DNA from: Thioalkalivibrio sp.
GTDB lineage: Bacteria > Pseudomonadota > Gammaproteobacteria > Ectothiorhodospirales > Ectothiorhodospiraceae
Direction of reading: 5' to 3'
DNA length: 7,655 bases
Assembly: GCA_003555285.1 (NCBI GenBank)
Contig: PWGH01000073.1
Location: 1 to 7,655, forward strand
Shown here: positions 6,088 to 7,655 of the stretch, piece by piece
How the letters are laid out: every line of letters starts with the position of its first letter
How positions within the stretch are numbered: the first letter of the stretch is position 1
Position numbers and translations under genes: made by a program
The notes under the pieces: generated by a model
Databases searched by the model: none
The model's input: the letters and a program-made list of their open reading frames with translations, nothing else
Told to the model about the DNA's origin: nothing

Positions 6088-6708
6088 ATGAACCACTACT
6101 GGAAGACTTTGGCATGCACCGCACTCCTGTTCCCGGCCATGGCGGTCGCTCAACCGGCGGAGCCCGGGCCTCCTGGCGCCCAACCCCCCGGGATGCAGGA
6201 ACAGCCGCACGAGGCGCAGCCGGGAATGCCGGCGCGGCCCGGTGAGGAGCGGGAATACCTGAGCTCACTGGGTCCGGATCAGTTTATGGCCAATGACCTG
6301 ATTGGACAGCCGGTCCGTAGCCGGAACGGCGCGGCCCAGACCGAGCCAGGGCAGCCCGGGATGGGCACGCCGGGTATGGGCATGGATGCTCAGGAAGGAC
6401 AGGAAGCTCATGAAGGCCAGGAACTCGGCACCGTCGAGGATCTCATCCTCGATCAGCAGGGCCAGGTCGTTGGTATCGTGATCAGCCGCGACGTGGGCGC
6501 GACCGAGCGCGGCGTGGGTGCCGGTGAAGCCGGTGGGCTGATGCCTGGGAATGGCGACAAGGTGGCACTGAGCTGGGATGTGATCGAGGTGCAACAGGAT
6601 CCTGAGGATCCGGATGCCTGGATCGTCTTCACCGACATCGACCCGCAAGGCCTGGAAGAGGCACCGGAATTCGAGGACGATCGCGACGAGGGTAATGGCA
6701 TCTTGTAA
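6088..6708 (+). CDS. Exported PRC-barrel-like protein, paralogue 1
   Basis: The product is 206 residues. A signal peptide (1-21, cut at Ala-Val-Ala before Gln22) sends it out of the cytoplasm. Residues 22-57 are a Pro/Gly/Gln/Glu-rich linker. The PRC-barrel-like region then appears in two pieces: ANDLIGQPVRSRNG at 68-81 and QELGTVEDLILDQQGQVVGI at 111-130, separated by about 29 low-complexity residues rich in Gly, Gln, Glu and Met. The C-terminal part (KVALSWDVIEVQ at 158-169, then DPEDPDAW and FTDIDP) is shared with paralogue 2. The protein is acidic and ends in an Asp/Glu-rich tail. PRC-barrel domains are known from RNA-processing (RimM) and photosynthetic reaction centre H proteins, but here export argues for a periplasmic or surface role, function unknown. 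It heads a run of three paralogues. Confidence 0.85.
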   Translation: MNHYWKTLACTALLFPAMAVAQPAEPGPPGAQPPGMQEQPHEAQPGMPARPGEEREYLSSLGPDQFMANDLIGQPVRSRNGAAQTEPGQPGMGTPGMGMDAQEGQEAHEGQELGTVEDLILDQQGQVVGIVISRDVGATERGVGAGEAGGLMPGNGDKVALSWDVIEVQQDPEDPDAWIVFTDIDPQGLEEAPEFEDDRDEGNGIL

Positions 6709-6750
6709 TCGATCGACGATGGCATCGCTTTGTTACAGAGTGCGACGGTG

Positions 6751-6779
6751 GGTGGGGCATCCCGTTGGGTTGCCTCACC
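6751..6779 (+). terminator. Strong hairpin between paralogues 1 and 2 (attenuator or RNA-stabilising stem)
   Basis: GGTGGGGCA (6751-6759) pairs with TGCCTCACC (6771-6779) with one G-U pair. After a T-T mismatch, CCC and GGG (6761-6763, 6767-6769) close a 3-nt GTT loop, giving 12 pairs in all. Only TTT follows, then AGG, so termination would be partial at best. Its place inside a likely operon suggests differential expression of paralogue 1 against the later genes. Confidence 0.5.
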
Positions 6780-6820
6780 TTTAGGTATGGGTCGTCCACT
6801 CGCAGGGTAATGGACACCAC

Positions 6821-6827
6821 AAGGAGG
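6821..6827 (+). promoter_or_regulatory. Consensus Shine-Dalgarno of paralogue 2
   Basis: AAGGAGG lies 5 nt before the ATG at 6833. This favours the first ATG over the in-frame ATG at codon 10 (6860), which has no such site. Confidence 0.8.
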
Positions 6828-6832
6828 TTTCG

Positions 6833-7477
6833 ATGAAGAATCGACCGATACGGAATCGAATGTTACAAAATAAACAACGCTGGCTGCTCGCCTTGTTGCT
6901 GTTGCCGCTGATGGCTGTGGCGCAGCAAAACGCCACTGAGGGTGCGCCGGCACTGCCTCAGCCTGGCGCGGATGATCACCCGGAGATCACAGCGCCACAC
7001 GCCGGCACCAATGGTCTACGGGCTGCACAGCCGGATACCCTCACCACCCTGGAGCACAGCCAATTGCTCGCGACGCAATTGATCGGTAATTCGGTTCGAG
7101 TGCGTCAGGATATGGCTCTTCGCGACGATCGTGAAGGGGTCGGGCCGGGGCCAGGTGTGGGGACGGGGCAGTACGATCCGGCCACCACCCAAGAACGTCC
7201 GGCCGGCGAATATGAAGGGCAACAAATTGGCACGATCGAGGACGTCATCCTGGACCGGCAGGGTCGGATTGCAGGGATCCTGGTGGATGTGGATCACGCG
7301 GCCGTTGACCGAGAGGACATGCAGGTGGCGTTGCGTTGGGAGATCATCCAGGTGCAACGACACCCTGAAGACCCTGAGGCCTGGATGGCATTGGCGGATA
7401 TCGACCCGCCCATGCTGGATGAGGCACCAGACTTTGAACGTGAACGCGAGGAGGAAGCGGGGCAACCCCCGCAGTAG
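6833..7477 (+). CDS. Exported PRC-barrel-like protein, paralogue 2
   Basis: The product is 214 residues. A basic start (MKNRPIRNRMLQNKQR) precedes a hydrophobic Leu-rich core and a cleavage site at Ala-Val-Ala (28-30) before Gln31. Residues 31-74 are a linker. The PRC-like region is again in two pieces: LLATQLIGNSVRVRQD at 78-93 and GQQIGTIEDVILDRQGRIAG at 129-148, with about 35 Gly/Pro/polar residues between them. The C-terminal block (VALRWEIIQVQ at 165-175, HPEDPEAW at 177-184, ADIDP at 188-192, DEAPDFE at 196-202) lines up with paralogue 1 position by position. The tail is Glu-rich and the mature protein acidic. It differs from paralogues 1 and 3 in its basic N-terminus. It lies 124 bp after paralogue 1, with a hairpin between them, and 41 bp before paralogue 3. 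The molecular role is unknown. Confidence 0.85.
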   Translation: MKNRPIRNRMLQNKQRWLLALLLLPLMAVAQQNATEGAPALPQPGADDHPEITAPHAGTNGLRAAQPDTLTTLEHSQLLATQLIGNSVRVRQDMALRDDREGVGPGPGVGTGQYDPATTQERPAGEYEGQQIGTIEDVILDRQGRIAGILVDVDHAAVDREDMQVALRWEIIQVQRHPEDPEAWMALADIDPPMLDEAPDFEREREEEAGQPPQ

Positions 7478-7507
7478 TTTCGCCCGCGTTCGTGCCCAGC
7501 GAGCCAC

Positions 7508-7513
7508 AGGAGG
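7508..7513 (+). promoter_or_regulatory. Shine-Dalgarno of paralogue 3
   Basis: AGGAGG is followed by a 5-nt spacer (TCCTG) and the ATG at 7519. The site and the first codons closely repeat those of paralogue 1. Confidence 0.75.
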
Positions 7514-7518
7514 TCCTG

Positions 7519-7655
7519 ATGAACCACTGGAAGATGATGCTGCTGGGTGGGCTGCTGTTTCCGGCCCTCCTGGTCGCGCAGTCGATTGAGGGAAACGGGC
7601 AAGATCCGCAGATGCAAGATCCGCAGATGCAAGATCCGCAGATGCAAGATCCGCA
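7519..7655 (+). CDS. Exported protein, probable PRC-barrel paralogue 3 (5' part only)
   Basis: Only the first 45 complete codons are in the window; the gene runs off the right edge. It starts MNHWKMMLLGGLLFPALLVA, a signal peptide very like paralogue 1 (MNHYWKTLACTALLFPAMAVA), with a likely cut after Leu-Val-Ala before Gln. The mature part begins QSIEGNG and then runs into a QDPQM repeat of at least three full copies plus a fourth cut by the edge. The PRC-barrel assignment is inferred from the shared start, ribosome binding site and tandem position; no barrel segment is visible yet. It lies 41 bp after paralogue 2 and is probably cotranscribed. Confidence 0.75.
   Translation, partial: MNHWKMMLLGGLLFPALLVAQSIEGNGQDPQMQDPQMQDPQMQDP
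7600..7655 (+). repeat. 15-bp in-frame tandem repeat (CAAGATCCGCAGATG)
   Basis: Three full identical copies (7600-7614, 7615-7629, 7630-7644) are followed by 11 bases of a fourth at the window edge. The unit is a multiple of three and encodes Gln-Asp-Pro-Gln-Met. No base differs between copies, even at synonymous positions, which points to recent expansion. The total copy number cannot be seen. Confidence 0.95.

Noticed and set aside
7600..7655. CRISPR-like or non-coding satellite array
   Set aside because: The 15-bp units are directly adjacent with no spacers, and they keep the reading frame of paralogue 3.

Overview
The window reads as chromosome of a GC-rich gammaproteobacterium. A DUF3634-type protein, a ChaN-PDZ protein and an M1-like peptidase suit that class. 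Several acidic, signal-peptide-bearing PRC-barrel proteins would suit a Chromatiales/Ectothiorhodospiraceae-like or halophilic relative. This placement is inferred from gene content and base composition, not from a marker gene. No rRNA, tRNA, CRISPR, integrase or transposase was seen.

The left part (141-3985) is on the minus strand. Read in the direction of transcription it holds: a 44-residue single-pass membrane protein (3985-3851) with a plausible promoter (4049-4020) and a GC-rich hairpin just after its stop; a 289-bp gap; a secreted ChaN-family protein with a C-terminal PDZ domain (3561-2386); and a secreted M1-like zinc metallopeptidase with an altered GAMEN motif (2225-141). The ChaN and peptidase genes probably form a unit acting in the periplasm. 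Bases 1-140 hold no supportable gene.

A 247-bp divergent spacer (3986-4232) holds two stem-loops. The plus strand then carries a two-gene unit: a DUF3634 small membrane protein (4233-4583) and, 36 bp on, a GGDEF diguanylate cyclase with an intact active site and an RxxD inhibitory site (4620-5633).

After a 454-bp non-coding leader comes a tandem family of exported PRC-barrel proteins, all on the plus strand: paralogue 1 (6088-6708), paralogue 2 (6833-7477) and the start of paralogue 3 (7519 to the window edge). Each has a near-consensus Shine-Dalgarno exactly 5 nt before its ATG. The first two share a two-part PRC-like region, with a low-complexity insert between its first strand and the rest. 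The third begins its mature part with an exact 15-bp tandem repeat coding for Gln-Asp-Pro-Gln-Met, cut by the window edge. This family is the least explained and most interesting content here.
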